From contig NZ_PVNL01000074.1 in the NCBI RefSeq assembly GCF_002994635.1, forward strand, positions 1 through 64,000: a stretch of DNA of 64,000 bases, written 5' to 3'. Source of the DNA: Enhygromyxa salina (GTDB lineage Bacteria > Myxococcota_A > Polyangia > Nannocystales > Nannocystaceae). Position numbers and translations under genes: made by a program. Below the pieces are notes generated by a model. That model was not told where the DNA came from, did not search any database, and saw only the letters and a program-made list of their open reading frames with translations. Position 1 is the first letter of the stretch; each line of letters opens with the position of its first letter. This document shows, in pieces, positions 8,849-17,705 of the stretch.

Positions 8849-11124
8849 ACGCCAGCGGCGGTCTCAGGGGGTGGGCCGCCGTCGTCGCGCTCAGCGTGGT
8901 GTGTGCTGTCGTTGGCCTGCGCGACTTCGTGTCCGGCAAGCTCAGCCCGTTCTTTGGTGACATTCGCTATACCCATCATCCGCTGATCCAGGCCGGGGCT
9001 CGGCGTGACGGTCGCTGGCCGCTGTGGAGCGACCACATCTTCAACGGGTATCCGATCTTCGCGGACTCGCAGGCGGCTCAGTACTATCCGCCGACCTGGT
9101 TGGTGCGCTGGTGGGGTGACCCCGACGCGTTCACGGCGTTCATCGTGCTGCACGTCGTCATCGCGGCGATCGGCATGGTCGCGTGGTTGCGCGGTCACGG
9201 GTTTGGGCTGCCAGCGCAGCTGACCGGTGCGCTGTGTTTCGCGTTTTCGGGTCCATTTTTGAGCCTCGCGGAGCACCTGGGGCTGTTCTCCGTGCTCGCC
9301 TGGGTCCCTGCCTGGCTGGCCGCGCTGCACCGCGTCACGCGGGTCCCCGGGTTTGCTTCGGTCGCGATCGCCGGGCTCGTGCTTGGGGCGCTGATCCTGG
9401 CTGGTGGGCCGCAGATGCTCGCGGCGGCGGCGTTGCTGACCGCGTGCTACTGCGTTGGGTTGTTCGTCCAGCACCGCCACGACTGGCGTGGGCGCGGGCT
9501 GGTCGAGCGCGCGGGTCTGGTCGCCGCGACGGTGGTGGTTGGCGCGTGCGTGGGCGGGATTGCGTTGCTGCCCCAGCTCGAGTTCGTCCCGCTGTCGCAG
9601 CGGTCACTGGGCCTCGAGCTCGGGTTTGCCTCGGAGCTACACCTGGCTCCGCACTCGCTGTGGCGCTTTCTGGTCAGTCCAACCTTGCCGCGTCCGGCCG
9701 GTGACGAGGTCGACCCGCTCGAGCTCTACGCCGGGACCCTGAGCGTGGTGCTGGCGATTGTCGGGGTCATCACGGCGCTGGGTCGGGAGCATCGCCGCCG
9801 CGACGCTGGCGTCGCGGTGGCCCTGACCGCCGTCGCTATTTTGACCACGCTGGCCTCGCTCGGCCCCAACACGCCAGTGTTTGGCTATTTGGTCGAGCTC
9901 GTCCCCGGGTTTGGCTACTTCCGGGCGCCCTCGCGCTTGATTGGGATCGCCAGCCTCGCGCTCGCGTACGGGTGCGGCCTGGGCCTCGAGATGTGGACGC
10001 GGGGCCACGTCAGCACCCGGCTGCTGGTCGGCGTCGCCAGCGTCGTCGTGCTCGCGCCCACGCTCGCGGTGCTCACCCATGACACATACGGCGGCGACGC
10101 GTGGGGCCTGCTCGCCGCGCTGCTCGTCGCGGTTGGCCTCGCGGCCCTCGGGTTCGGCCGCGAGCGGGCGGGCTGGGTGATCGCGGCGGTGACCGTCATC
10201 GATCTGGTCTGCCTCGCCGCCCCGCGCAGCCCGTTTGCCCTGCTCAGCCGCGATGATCCGCCGAGCGAGCGCGAGCTCGACGGTCGGGTGCTGCAGAGCC
10301 TGGACTACATCGCCGAGCGCGAGGGCGACCCGATCAACGGGCGCGTCATGATCGCCGAGGGCTTTGGGTACGGCAGCTACAACCACACGATCCTGCGCGG
10401 CCTCGACGGCGTGTCCGGCTACAACGGCACCAGCTTGCTGCGCTTCTTGGACGTGATGCACCTGATCGAGACTGGCAGCTTCTACCCGCGCACGGGCTTA
10501 TATCGGGACGAGACCGCCCTCAAGCCGCGGGAATTCGACGCGCGCATCGACATGTTGGGGGCGCCCTACATCGTCAGCCACACCGCGCTCAATACCGTCC
10601 GCTACAAGTTTCTTCGTCGTCTGTATACCGATCACAAGGCCGAGCGGGTGTCGTTCAACCGTCACGCGGTGCCGCGGGCGTACCTGAGCACCAAGACGAT
10701 CGTCGCCGCGACCCTCGACGAGCGGGCGGCCGCGCTGCGCCGGTTCGACCCCAACCGCGAGACGGTCGTCGAACACGGCAGCTTGGCACTCGATGGCCCG
10801 GCCAGCATCGAGCCCGTCGCGCTCACCCGGCCGCGCCCCGAGCACCTGATCCTCGAGTGCGAGACCGAGCATCCGGCGCTGCTGGTCATCACCGACAGCT
10901 ACTACCCCGGCTGGCGAGCCAGCGTGGACGGCGTCGAGACCGACATTGTCCCGGTCAACCACATGTTTCGCGGCGTCCCGCTCGATCCTGGCGCCCACGT
11001 CGTCGAGCTGGTGTTTCGCCCGCGCAGCTACGCGATCGGCTGGCGTTTGACACTTGGGATGCTGGCCTTCCTCGCCCTGGGCGCCGCCTGGATCAGCCGG
11101 CCCCGTCGAGCTGCGATCGATTGA
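8845..11124 (+). CDS. YfhO-family polytopic membrane protein
   Basis: A 759-residue integral membrane protein starting with GTG, overlapping the stop of the RND permease. It has about a dozen hydrophobic segments. An early soluble loop contains WNP-like YfhO features (PLWSDHIFNGYPIFADSQ, AQYYPPTW). The C-terminal extracytoplasmic domain ends in the family motif SYYPGWRASVDG ... VNHMFRGVPLDPG before a last helix. YfhO proteins are GT-C-like and in Firmicutes take part in glycosylation of lipoteichoic acid; here a role in envelope glycan modification is inference only. Coupling to an efflux pump gene is unusual and may be no more than shared transcription. Confidence 0.85.
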   Translation: MNASGGLRGWAAVVALSVVCAVVGLRDFVSGKLSPFFGDIRYTHHPLIQAGARRDGRWPLWSDHIFNGYPIFADSQAAQYYPPTWLVRWWGDPDAFTAFIVLHVVIAAIGMVAWLRGHGFGLPAQLTGALCFAFSGPFLSLAEHLGLFSVLAWVPAWLAALHRVTRVPGFASVAIAGLVLGALILAGGPQMLAAAALLTACYCVGLFVQHRHDWRGRGLVERAGLVAATVVVGACVGGIALLPQLEFVPLSQRSLGLELGFASELHLAPHSLWRFLVSPTLPRPAGDEVDPLELYAGTLSVVLAIVGVITALGREHRRRDAGVAVALTAVAILTTLASLGPNTPVFGYLVELVPGFGYFRAPSRLIGIASLALAYGCGLGLEMWTRGHVSTRLLVGVASVVVLAPTLAVLTHDTYGGDAWGLLAALLVAVGLAALGFGRERAGWVIAAVTVIDLVCLAAPRSPFALLSRDDPPSERELDGRVLQSLDYIAEREGDPINGRVMIAEGFGYGSYNHTILRGLDGVSGYNGTSLLRFLDVMHLIETGSFYPRTGLYRDETALKPREFDARIDMLGAPYIVSHTALNTVRYKFLRRLYTDHKAERVSFNRHAVPRAYLSTKTIVAATLDERAAALRRFDPNRETVVEHGSLALDGPASIEPVALTRPRPEHLILECETEHPALLVITDSYYPGWRASVDGVETDIVPVNHMFRGVPLDPGAHVVELVFRPRSYAIGWRLTLGMLAFLALGAAWISRPRRAAID

Positions 11125-11171
11125 TCGATTGACCAATTGACCCAGTCGCGGCGGCGCGGCAGCATGATCGG

Positions 11172-12116
11172 GTGTCCAAGCTCGTATCTGGTAAGCCGAC
11201 GCTCCTGAGCCCGATGACGCCGATGGTGCTGCTGGTGCGCACGGCCGCGAAGCTAGGTCGCGGCAAGCAAGCGCTGCGCTTCATCGTGAACAACGCGATG
11301 ATGCCTCCCGACAGCAAGGTGTTTCGCGGCTACACGCCGACCCGCGCCGACGTGTTCGTTGCGACCTTTCCGAAGAGCGGCACCAACTGGGGCATGCAGA
11401 TCTGCCAACAGATCGCCCACCGCGGAGCCGCCGAATTCGACCACATTCACGAGGTCGTGTGCTGGCCCGAGGCGCCCATGCCTGATCTGGTGAAATTTGA
11501 TGATCCGGGTCCGTTGAAGGCGTCGCCCACGGGCCTGCGGGTGATCAAGACCCACCTTCGCGCGGGGGTGGTGCCCTACACCGCCGACGCCAAGTACTTC
11601 ACGATCATTCGTGATCCCAAAGAAGTGACGGTGTCATCATATCTGTTCTTGCTGGGGCTCATGGGGATTCGCCACCTCGTCACGCCCGCGCAATGGGTGG
11701 ACTGGTGGTGCGACGAGAGCTTCCTCGGCGGCGCGTGGGCCGAGCACACGAATGGGTATTGGGGTATGCGCGACCGGCCGAACGTGGTCGTGCGTAGCTT
11801 CAATCAGGTCAAGGCCGATCTCGGCGGTACGATTGATGCTGTGGCCGAACTGATGGGCGTGGATCTGAGCGCGAGCGAGCGGGCGGCCGTGGGCGAGCGG
11901 GGGAGCTTTGCGTATATGAAGGCACACGAGTCGCAGTTTGGGCCGCCGCCGATCCCCCTGTCCCGGCCGGACCAGGCCCCGCAGATGATCCGGCGGGGCG
12001 CGGTTGGGGGGTCGAGTGAGTTGATTGATGCGGAGCAGCGGGCTCGGATTGATGAATTCAGCCGTGCGCAGCTGCGGAAGATTGGGTCGGACTTTCCCTA
12101 CGACGAGATGTTCTAA
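11172..12116 (+). CDS. Sulfotransferase family protein (PAPS-dependent)
   Basis: A 314-residue cytosolic-type sulfotransferase, starting at GTG 11172. The 5'-phosphosulfate loop is TFPKSGTNW (65-73) and the 3'-phosphate-binding strand and helix are IIRDPKEVTVSSY (about 145-157). A conserved GERGSFAYMK-like segment near the C-terminus resembles the RKGxxGDWK region of sulfotransferases. It should transfer sulfate from PAPS to a hydroxyl or amine of a small molecule, lipid or glycan; the acceptor is unknown. It stands alone between the efflux operon and the DUF222 remnant. Short direct repeats of ATTGA(T/C)C(G/C/A) lie just upstream, at the 3' end of the previous gene. Confidence 0.85.
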   Translation: MSKLVSGKPTLLSPMTPMVLLVRTAAKLGRGKQALRFIVNNAMMPPDSKVFRGYTPTRADVFVATFPKSGTNWGMQICQQIAHRGAAEFDHIHEVVCWPEAPMPDLVKFDDPGPLKASPTGLRVIKTHLRAGVVPYTADAKYFTIIRDPKEVTVSSYLFLLGLMGIRHLVTPAQWVDWWCDESFLGGAWAEHTNGYWGMRDRPNVVVRSFNQVKADLGGTIDAVAELMGVDLSASERAAVGERGSFAYMKAHESQFGPPPIPLSRPDQAPQMIRRGAVGGSSELIDAEQRARIDEFSRAQLRKIGSDFPYDEMF

Positions 12117-12129
12117 AGCGGGTATTTTC

Positions 12130-12157
12130 TCGACCTGAACAGCTGCGCAAGTATAAT
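12130..12157 (+). promoter_or_regulatory. Consensus promoter in front of the DUF222 remnant
   Basis: A perfect TATAAT (12152-12157) lies 16 nt after TCGACC (12130-12135), a 4/6 match to TTGACA. The -10 ends only 6 nt before the ATG at 12164, so the transcript would start at or next to the start codon. It is the clearest housekeeping-type promoter in the window, and it drives a broken gene. Confidence 0.6.
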
Positions 12158-12163
12158 GTAGCG

Positions 12164-12605
12164 ATGTCCGATGTCGCCACATTTCGTCGCTCCATGACCG
12201 CCGATCAGCTGGAGGCCCTGGGCGAGGAGATCGCCACATTCGCCGCGCGCATTGACATCGCCGAACACGCGCTGCTCACCCGGCTTCGCCTGTTTGATGC
12301 CCACGAAGCTTGGGGGCCAATGGGTTCTCTCGTGTGCGCACTGGCTCAGCTGGCGTATCGGCGTTGGTATCGAGGCCGCGCGTGAGAAGGTCCGGGTCGC
12401 GCGGGCGCTGGAGCTGCTGACCAACGTCGACGCGTTGTTTGGTCGCGGTGAGCTCAGCTACTCGAAGGTTCGGGCGATCACTCGCGTCGCGACCCCCGAG
12501 ACCGAGCAACACTTCCTCGACGTCGCTGCCCACGCTACCGCCGCTCAGCTCGAGCGGTTGACTGGGTCCTACGAGCGCAGCGTCGGGCTGTGTACCAGCC
12601 CATGA
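12164..12605 (+). pseudogene. DUF222 (13E12-type, HNH endonuclease family) remnant, frameshifted and 3'-truncated
   Basis: The first frame (from ATG 12164) encodes a DUF222 N-terminus and stays in family register to LRLFDAHEAWG. At about 12310-12320 the match moves to the +1 frame, which continues QWVLSCAHWLSWRIGVGI, then EAAREKVRVARALE, then GELSYSKVRAITRVA, all hallmark DUF222 segments. A 1-nt change in a run of G (gcttggggg) would explain the shift. The second frame ends at 12605 after SYERSVG, so roughly the C-terminal half, including the HNH nuclease, is missing. DUF222/HNH proteins are multicopy in actinobacteria and in Nannocystaceae and are often linked to mobile elements. No terminal repeats are visible here. 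Confidence 0.85.
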
Positions 12606-12690
12606 CGCGGTTGATATACCAGCCGCGTCTGCGCGCTCGAACGCGTGAGCCCATCGCGTCGCCGCGGACAAGCTGCCAAGCTCCGCCGAC

Positions 12691-13593
12691 ATGCGCATCG
12701 CCCTTGCGACCTGCTCGACCCTTCCCAGCCACGAGCACGATGACCGGCCGCTGCATGCGGCGCTGCGCGGCCGGGGCGTGACGGTCGAGCAGCCGATCTG
12801 GGACGACCCCGGCGTCGACTGGTCGGCGTTCGACGCGGTGCTGATCCGGACGACCTGGGACTACCATCACAAGCACGCGGCGTTCGTCGCCTGGGCCGAG
12901 CGGGTGGGCGCCAGCGTGCCGCTGTTCAACCCGGCGCCCGTCGTCGCGTGGAACACCCAAAAGCTGTACCTGCGCGAGCTCGAGCAGCGCGGGGTGCCGC
13001 TGGCCGAGACCGCCTGGCTCGACGCTGGCCAGCCCCACGACCTGCGCGCGATCGTCCGCGCGCGGAGCATGACCCGTGGGTTTCTCAAGCCGACGCTCGG
13101 CGCCAACGCCCGCGATACGCTGCGGTTCGACGCCCACAGCGAGGCCGAACTCGCGGCCGCGCAGGCTCACCTGACGCGGGTGACCGCGACCACCGGAATG
13201 ATGTTGCAGCCGTACCTGGGCAGCGTGGAGCGGCAGGGTGAGGTCTCGGCGATCTACATTGATGACGTGCTGAGCCATGCGGTGCGCAAGGTGCCGGTCG
13301 CTGGCGACTTCCGGGTCCAGGATGATTACGGCGCCCGCGATGAGGCGATCGAGCTCGACCGCGAGCAGCTCGAGATCTGTGGTCAGACCCTCGCCGCGCT
13401 TGGGTCGTGTGTCGTGGCGCATGGTTGGAGCCTGCAGCTGCCGTTGCTCTACGCCCGCGTGGACTTGTTGCGGGATGATGACGGTCGCTGGGTGCTGAAC
13501 GAGCTCGAGATCGTCGAGCCCTCGCTGTTCCTGCGGCACGGGCCGACGGCCGCGGAGCGGCTCACCCACGCGCTGCTGCGCCGACTTGGGTGA
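12691..13593 (+). CDS. ATP-grasp ligase, DcsG/RimK-like
   Basis: A 300-residue ATP-grasp protein. The N-terminal pre-ATP-grasp domain (MRIALATCS ... FDAVLIRTTWDYHHK) closely resembles that of the DcsG-type ligases, whose namesake is the cyclo-ligase of D-cycloserine biosynthesis. The ATP-binding core follows (GFLKPTLGANARDT, a glycine-rich loop) and the C-terminal metal-binding segment RVDLL ... WVLNELEIVEPSLFL supplies the Asp/Glu/Asn ligands. It should form an amide or peptide-like bond via an acyl phosphate. No other cycloserine-type genes are nearby, so the substrate is unknown. It begins 85 nt after the DUF222 remnant. Confidence 0.85.
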   Translation: MRIALATCSTLPSHEHDDRPLHAALRGRGVTVEQPIWDDPGVDWSAFDAVLIRTTWDYHHKHAAFVAWAERVGASVPLFNPAPVVAWNTQKLYLRELEQRGVPLAETAWLDAGQPHDLRAIVRARSMTRGFLKPTLGANARDTLRFDAHSEAELAAAQAHLTRVTATTGMMLQPYLGSVERQGEVSAIYIDDVLSHAVRKVPVAGDFRVQDDYGARDEAIELDREQLEICGQTLAALGSCVVAHGWSLQLPLLYARVDLLRDDDGRWVLNELEIVEPSLFLRHGPTAAERLTHALLRRLG

Positions 13594-13735
13594 GGCCGGG
13601 CTAGCCGACGTCGCGGGCGAGCTTTCGCAGTAGCTCAGCGCGCCAGAATTACGCAGGTAACAGGTGCCGATCATCGTCCCGCTATTGTCGGCTGCACCCG
13701 ATGTCTCGCGCGCGAGAACGCGATACCCTTGGCGC

Positions 13736-14926
13736 ATGCGCTCGCCTGTGCCCATCACCGTGGTGACTGCTCTCGTCGTGCTCGCGGCCTGTGGGCCGCG
13801 CAAGCCCACGGTCCACGACGACGAAGAGGGCGGCGCCGGCGACGGGGACGGCGACTCGACCTCGGAGTCCGCAGGCGAGTCCGACACCGGCCCCGCCGTC
13901 GCGATGTGCACGCTCGACAACTTCGAGACCCACCCCGATCGCGGCCAGTTCATGGAGCTCGGCTGCGTACCCGTCGAGGACGACGGGACCTGCCTGGCGT
14001 GTGATCAGGCGTGCATGGAGGCGATCTTGTGGGATTGCCCCATTGACGATTGCTGCTCCGACGCGAGCTGCAGTCCGCAAGACGTCTCGTGCATCGAGGG
14101 GTGCGTCGGCCACCAGCTGTTGTGCTCTGAGCCGCTCGGTGATGAGTGCTGCCACCTGGTCACGGCCGATCACTTCGGCGGGATCCCGGGTCGACCGCTC
14201 CGCGACGACGGAGCGGCGCTGCTGCCCGCGCTCGAGCTGCTCGACGATCACCCGACCGCACACGAAGTCGAGCCTGGCGCGGCCCAGGCGGCCGCGACCT
14301 ACCGCGAGTTCGCTCGCTACGAGCGCGCCTCCGTCGATGCCTTCCTTCATGCGGCGATCCTGCTCGAGGGGCTCGGCGCGCCCGCGGAGTTGATCGCGGC
14401 GCACCACGAGGCCGCGCGGCAGGAGGCGACGCACGCACGCCTCGCTCTCGCGGCCGCCGAGGCCGTCGACGGTCGCCGGGCGCGACTTGGTGATCTGCCG
14501 GCCGCGGGCGCGAGCTTCGAGCTGGTGGCGTTTGTCCGCGACCTCGCCCGCGACGGCTGCGTCGGTGAGCTGCTCGCCGCCCGCGAGGCGATCTGGGCGG
14601 CCGCTCAACCCGAGCTCACGCAGCGCGCCGAGCTGCTCGGCTACTGGCGGACCGTCGCCAACGACGAGGCCGAGCACGCGGCGCTGGCCTGGCGCACGCT
14701 CGAGTGGCTGCTGGACGTTCAGCCCGGGCTGCGTGGCGAGGTCGTCGATGTGTTCGCCGACGCCTTCGCGCCGCGCCCGGGGCCGCCGCCCGCAGATGGG
14801 GACGAGCGTGAGGCCTACGGGCTGGCGACGCCCGCGATCGCGTCGCGGCTGCGCGAGGAGGTCTTGGCCGAGCTGCAGGTGGCTGCGCGGGTAACCCTCG
14901 AAGCGAGCGGCGCAGCGCTGTCATGA
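13736..14926 (+). CDS. Cys-rich lipoprotein with ferritin-like di-iron domain
   Basis: A 396-residue putative lipoprotein (lipobox VLAAC). A short Gly/Asp/Ser/Glu linker is followed by a segment with about 14 cysteines (CTLDNF ... DECCHLV), probably disulfide-bonded. The C-terminal four-helix domain has the ferritin-like ligand pattern: Glu in FARYERAS, ExxH in RQEATHAR, Glu in GCVGELLA and ExxH in NDEAEHAA. It could oxidise a substrate, detoxify peroxide or hold iron outside the cell; the family has no settled function. TACCCT ends 6 nt before the ATG at 13736, which supports this start over upstream candidates. Confidence 0.8.
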   Translation: MRSPVPITVVTALVVLAACGPRKPTVHDDEEGGAGDGDGDSTSESAGESDTGPAVAMCTLDNFETHPDRGQFMELGCVPVEDDGTCLACDQACMEAILWDCPIDDCCSDASCSPQDVSCIEGCVGHQLLCSEPLGDECCHLVTADHFGGIPGRPLRDDGAALLPALELLDDHPTAHEVEPGAAQAAATYREFARYERASVDAFLHAAILLEGLGAPAELIAAHHEAARQEATHARLALAAAEAVDGRRARLGDLPAAGASFELVAFVRDLARDGCVGELLAAREAIWAAAQPELTQRAELLGYWRTVANDEAEHAALAWRTLEWLLDVQPGLRGEVVDVFADAFAPRPGPPPADGDEREAYGLATPAIASRLREEVLAELQVAARVTLEASGAALS

Positions 14927-14968
14927 CTCGAAGCTAGATCAGTGAGGCCTCAGCTGTTCGCGATCTGG

Positions 14969-15955
14969 TTACCACGTGATCCGAGTCGGCTCGCTGAGCA
15001 CGCTCTGCTCGCCTTCGCCGAATGCCAGGCCGCTGACCCGAACGACGACCTGGCAGCAGGCGGGGCTCCACTTCGATCCCAGGTTCGTCAGGTCGAGCCA
15101 GGCGTGGTGGTCCTCGACGAAGAGCGACGGGCCGCGTAGCCACGGCGCTCCGAGGGGGTCGAGATGTGTTTGTCCGTGCTCGTCGATGACCGAGTGCAGG
15201 GCCACGCCCAGCCGGCCCGAAGGCGTGGGTAGCAGGCGCTCGTCGAGCGTGAGCCGTAGCTTGCTGCCGCGTGCTCGTGCCGCGCATCGCCCCATGCCGA
15301 ACAGATCGCCCACACGCTCCACCCCCGCCCACTCGCCGGGGCCGTCCCAGAACCGCCAGCCACGTTCCTGGTAGCGACCGCCCTCGCCCTGGGGCTCGAG
15401 GCCGAACGAGTACACGACCTCTTCGTCCGCTCGCACGAGACGATCTCCCGCGAAGGGGAAGCCTGTGACCGAGCTGCCGGGGCTGTCGGGATTGCCCCCC
15501 ACCACGAGCACGCCTTCCCAGCACTCGGCCTCGGGGAGGGCCCGGCAACGACCCCAGCGCAGGCGCACGCCCAGCCCCGCGCTCGCGTGGCTGCATGGGC
15601 CCTCCCACCAGTAGGCACCCACCTCCACGCGCGTGCCCACGCTGGCCTCGAACCAGCCCAGGCAGCGACGCAGTGTCTTGCGCCAGACGTAGTCGTCGCG
15701 GCCCCGTGGATCGGCGAAGGGGTCGCCGCGCGGGACCACGTGGGCCTTGGGCTGATCCGGCCGCCACCCGCACCCACGAGCGTGTCGGACCAGCTCGGCG
15801 ACGCGGCCGGGGCCGACCGCCTCGTTCCGCTCGAGGGCTTCCCGAATCACGCTGCGGCTCGACGCGGCGTGCTCGATCACCACTGCGCCCGGCGAGACTC
15901 GCCAGCGATAGGCCTCGCCGTCCACGACGATCCGTCGGGCTCCGGGCATCGTCAT
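14969..15955 (-). CDS. Conserved-looking hypothetical protein, function unknown
   Basis: A 328-residue soluble protein with no signal peptide or membrane segment. The middle and C-terminal parts are beta-rich with many Trp, Gly and Arg residues, for example YVWRKTLRRCLGWF, VGAYWWEGPCSHASAG and RYQERGWRFWDGPGEW. I recognise no catalytic motif. It is convergent with the ferritin-like gene (42 nt apart) and divergent from the arylsulfotransferase-like gene. The frame was preferred over longer overlapping frames because its composition is protein-like rather than Arg/Ser/Pro-rich. Confidence 0.6.
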   Translation of the reverse strand: MTMPGARRIVVDGEAYRWRVSPGAVVIEHAASSRSVIREALERNEAVGPGRVAELVRHARGCGWRPDQPKAHVVPRGDPFADPRGRDDYVWRKTLRRCLGWFEASVGTRVEVGAYWWEGPCSHASAGLGVRLRWGRCRALPEAECWEGVLVVGGNPDSPGSSVTGFPFAGDRLVRADEEVVYSFGLEPQGEGGRYQERGWRFWDGPGEWAGVERVGDLFGMGRCAARARGSKLRLTLDERLLPTPSGRLGVALHSVIDEHGQTHLDPLGAPWLRGPSLFVEDHHAWLDLTNLGSKWSPACCQVVVRVSGLAFGEGEQSVLSEPTRITW

Positions 15956-16211
15956 CGCGCGCGAGGGCTCCGTGGCTCAACGTGGCTCATCTCGGGATGA
16001 TAGGAGATCGCACGCCGACTCGACTACAGAGAAGCGCTCGCCATGCATCTGGGCTTTTGCGGATCTCCTCCACGCTGACCCCGGTACGATCTCGACGACA
16101 GCCCGAACGTGCTAGCCCGCCAACCGCCGCGCGTGCTGTACGCAAAGCTGCTGCACCAACTCGAATGCGCATCCACCGTGATGATTGACGCTCCGACCCT
16201 CGCCGTTCGGT

Positions 16212-16217
16212 TATCGT
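16212..16217 (+). promoter_or_regulatory. TATCGT -10-like element
   Basis: This hexamer ends 6 nt before GTG 16224. It supports that GTG as the start of the arylsulfotransferase-like lipoprotein, on a probably leaderless transcript. Confidence 0.4.
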
Positions 16218-16223
16218 TGCAGC

Positions 16224-17705
16224 GTGCGACCAGGTCTTCGCCCCATCGCCATGCTCGCCTGCGTGGCAGCCTGCGCGCCCGAGCCAGAGCAACCCCTGCT
16301 CGCAGGCGAGATCGAGGTGATCAGCTACGCGACCCAGCCGATGGTCGTGGATCTCTGCTTCGAGCTGTCCGATCCCAATGAAGACACAGCAACCGCGATC
16401 GACCTCGACGACCCCGGGGTGATCAGCGCCCCGCTCTCACCGCTCGAAGATGGCCGCGAGTGCGTGCGTGTCCGCGGGCTCGAGCCGGGCGTCGAGCACG
16501 ATCTCGAGCTCCAACTCGGCACCGCCGGAGAGACACACCCCGTATCCTTCACGACCCTCGCCCCACTACCTGGCTACTTGGACTCATTCACGATCACCCC
16601 CACCGACTCCCCCGCGGTCGCCGGCGACTACCGGCTGTTCGATCTCTCGGTGCTGTTCTCCGAAGAGCCGCTCGGCGTGTTCGCCGTCGACCCCCAAGGC
16701 GTGACGCGTTGGTACCTCGGCGCCCCCCCAGCGACCCCTGGTCTGGCCGCCCTGTGGACCGGGCTGAGCCTGCGCGAGAACGGCGAGCTCCTGCTCGTGC
16801 GTGACGACGCGGCCCTGATCGTCGACGAGCTCGGCGTCGAGCAGCTGCGGATCGAAGCCGACACCCTGGGCGTGCCGGGCTTTCACCACGACATCCTCGA
16901 GCTCCCGAATGGCAACTTCGTGGCGCTCAGCTTCAGCTTTCGTGACATCGACTATGGCCCTGAGGGCGTGCTGCCGGTCGCGGGCGATCTCATCGTGGAG
17001 TTCACCCCCGCCGGCGAGCCGGTGTGGACGTGGGACAGCTTCGATCACATCGACACCGATCGCCGCGTCGAAGACTTCTGGGGGTCCTTCGTGATCGTCG
17101 ACCCGGCCACGGGGATTGAGCACCACGACTGGACCCACGCCAACGGTCTGGTCTACGAGCCAACCCGCGACGAGCTGCTGGTCTCGCTGCGCCACCAGGA
17201 CTGGGTGCTGGCGATCGATCGTGAGTCCAGCGAGATCCGCTGGCGGCTCGGCCCCGAGGGCGACTTCAACCTGACCGAGGGCACTTGGTTTTGGCATCAA
17301 CACTCGCCGCAGTGGCAGCCCGACGGCAGCTTGTTGCTGTACGACAACGGCATCGGTGACCCCGCGCTGCCGGTCGAGCAGGCGACGTCACGCGCGGTCC
17401 GCTACACCCTCGACACCAGCAGCATGACGGCGACGCAGGTGTGGGAAGACGACGCCGAGCCGTTCTTGTCGACGGTCGCGGGTGATGCTGATCGCACCTC
17501 GAGCGCGACCGTGCTCGCGCTCGACTCGTTGATCGCCGTGGATCCCCAAGATCCGCTCGCGGGGGCGTACATGCGGATCCGTGAGCTAAATCCGGCCGCG
17601 TCACCCATGCAGGTGTGGTCGCTGACGGGGCCGGTCGGGCAGTTTGCCTATCGCGCGGTGCCGATCGATCGTCTGGTCGGCGCCGCGAAGGAGCTCACGC
17701 CATGA
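16224..17705 (+). CDS. Arylsulfotransferase (ASST)-type lipoprotein
   Basis: A 493-residue exported protein with a short signal and lipobox CVAAC. A small beta-domain of about 100 residues precedes a beta-propeller of the aryl-sulfate sulfotransferase family. Family landmarks are present: GFHHDILELPNGN, HHDWTHANGLVY and FWHQHSPQWQPDGSLLLYDNG, which correspond to the histidine-bearing blades of bacterial ASST. True ASST moves sulfate between phenols without PAPS; many family members are only called arylsulfotransferase-like. Start GTG 16224 gives a compact lipoprotein signal. The stop overlaps the next ATG (ATGA), so the two lipoproteins are coupled. Confidence 0.8.
   Translation: MRPGLRPIAMLACVAACAPEPEQPLLAGEIEVISYATQPMVVDLCFELSDPNEDTATAIDLDDPGVISAPLSPLEDGRECVRVRGLEPGVEHDLELQLGTAGETHPVSFTTLAPLPGYLDSFTITPTDSPAVAGDYRLFDLSVLFSEEPLGVFAVDPQGVTRWYLGAPPATPGLAALWTGLSLRENGELLLVRDDAALIVDELGVEQLRIEADTLGVPGFHHDILELPNGNFVALSFSFRDIDYGPEGVLPVAGDLIVEFTPAGEPVWTWDSFDHIDTDRRVEDFWGSFVIVDPATGIEHHDWTHANGLVYEPTRDELLVSLRHQDWVLAIDRESSEIRWRLGPEGDFNLTEGTWFWHQHSPQWQPDGSLLLYDNGIGDPALPVEQATSRAVRYTLDTSSMTATQVWEDDAEPFLSTVAGDADRTSSATVLALDSLIAVDPQDPLAGAYMRIRELNPAASPMQVWSLTGPVGQFAYRAVPIDRLVGAAKELTP

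Noticed and set aside
14942..14951. Palindrome TGAGGCCTCA between two convergent genes as a terminator
   Set aside because: Only 10 bp with no loop or T-run; too weak to support.
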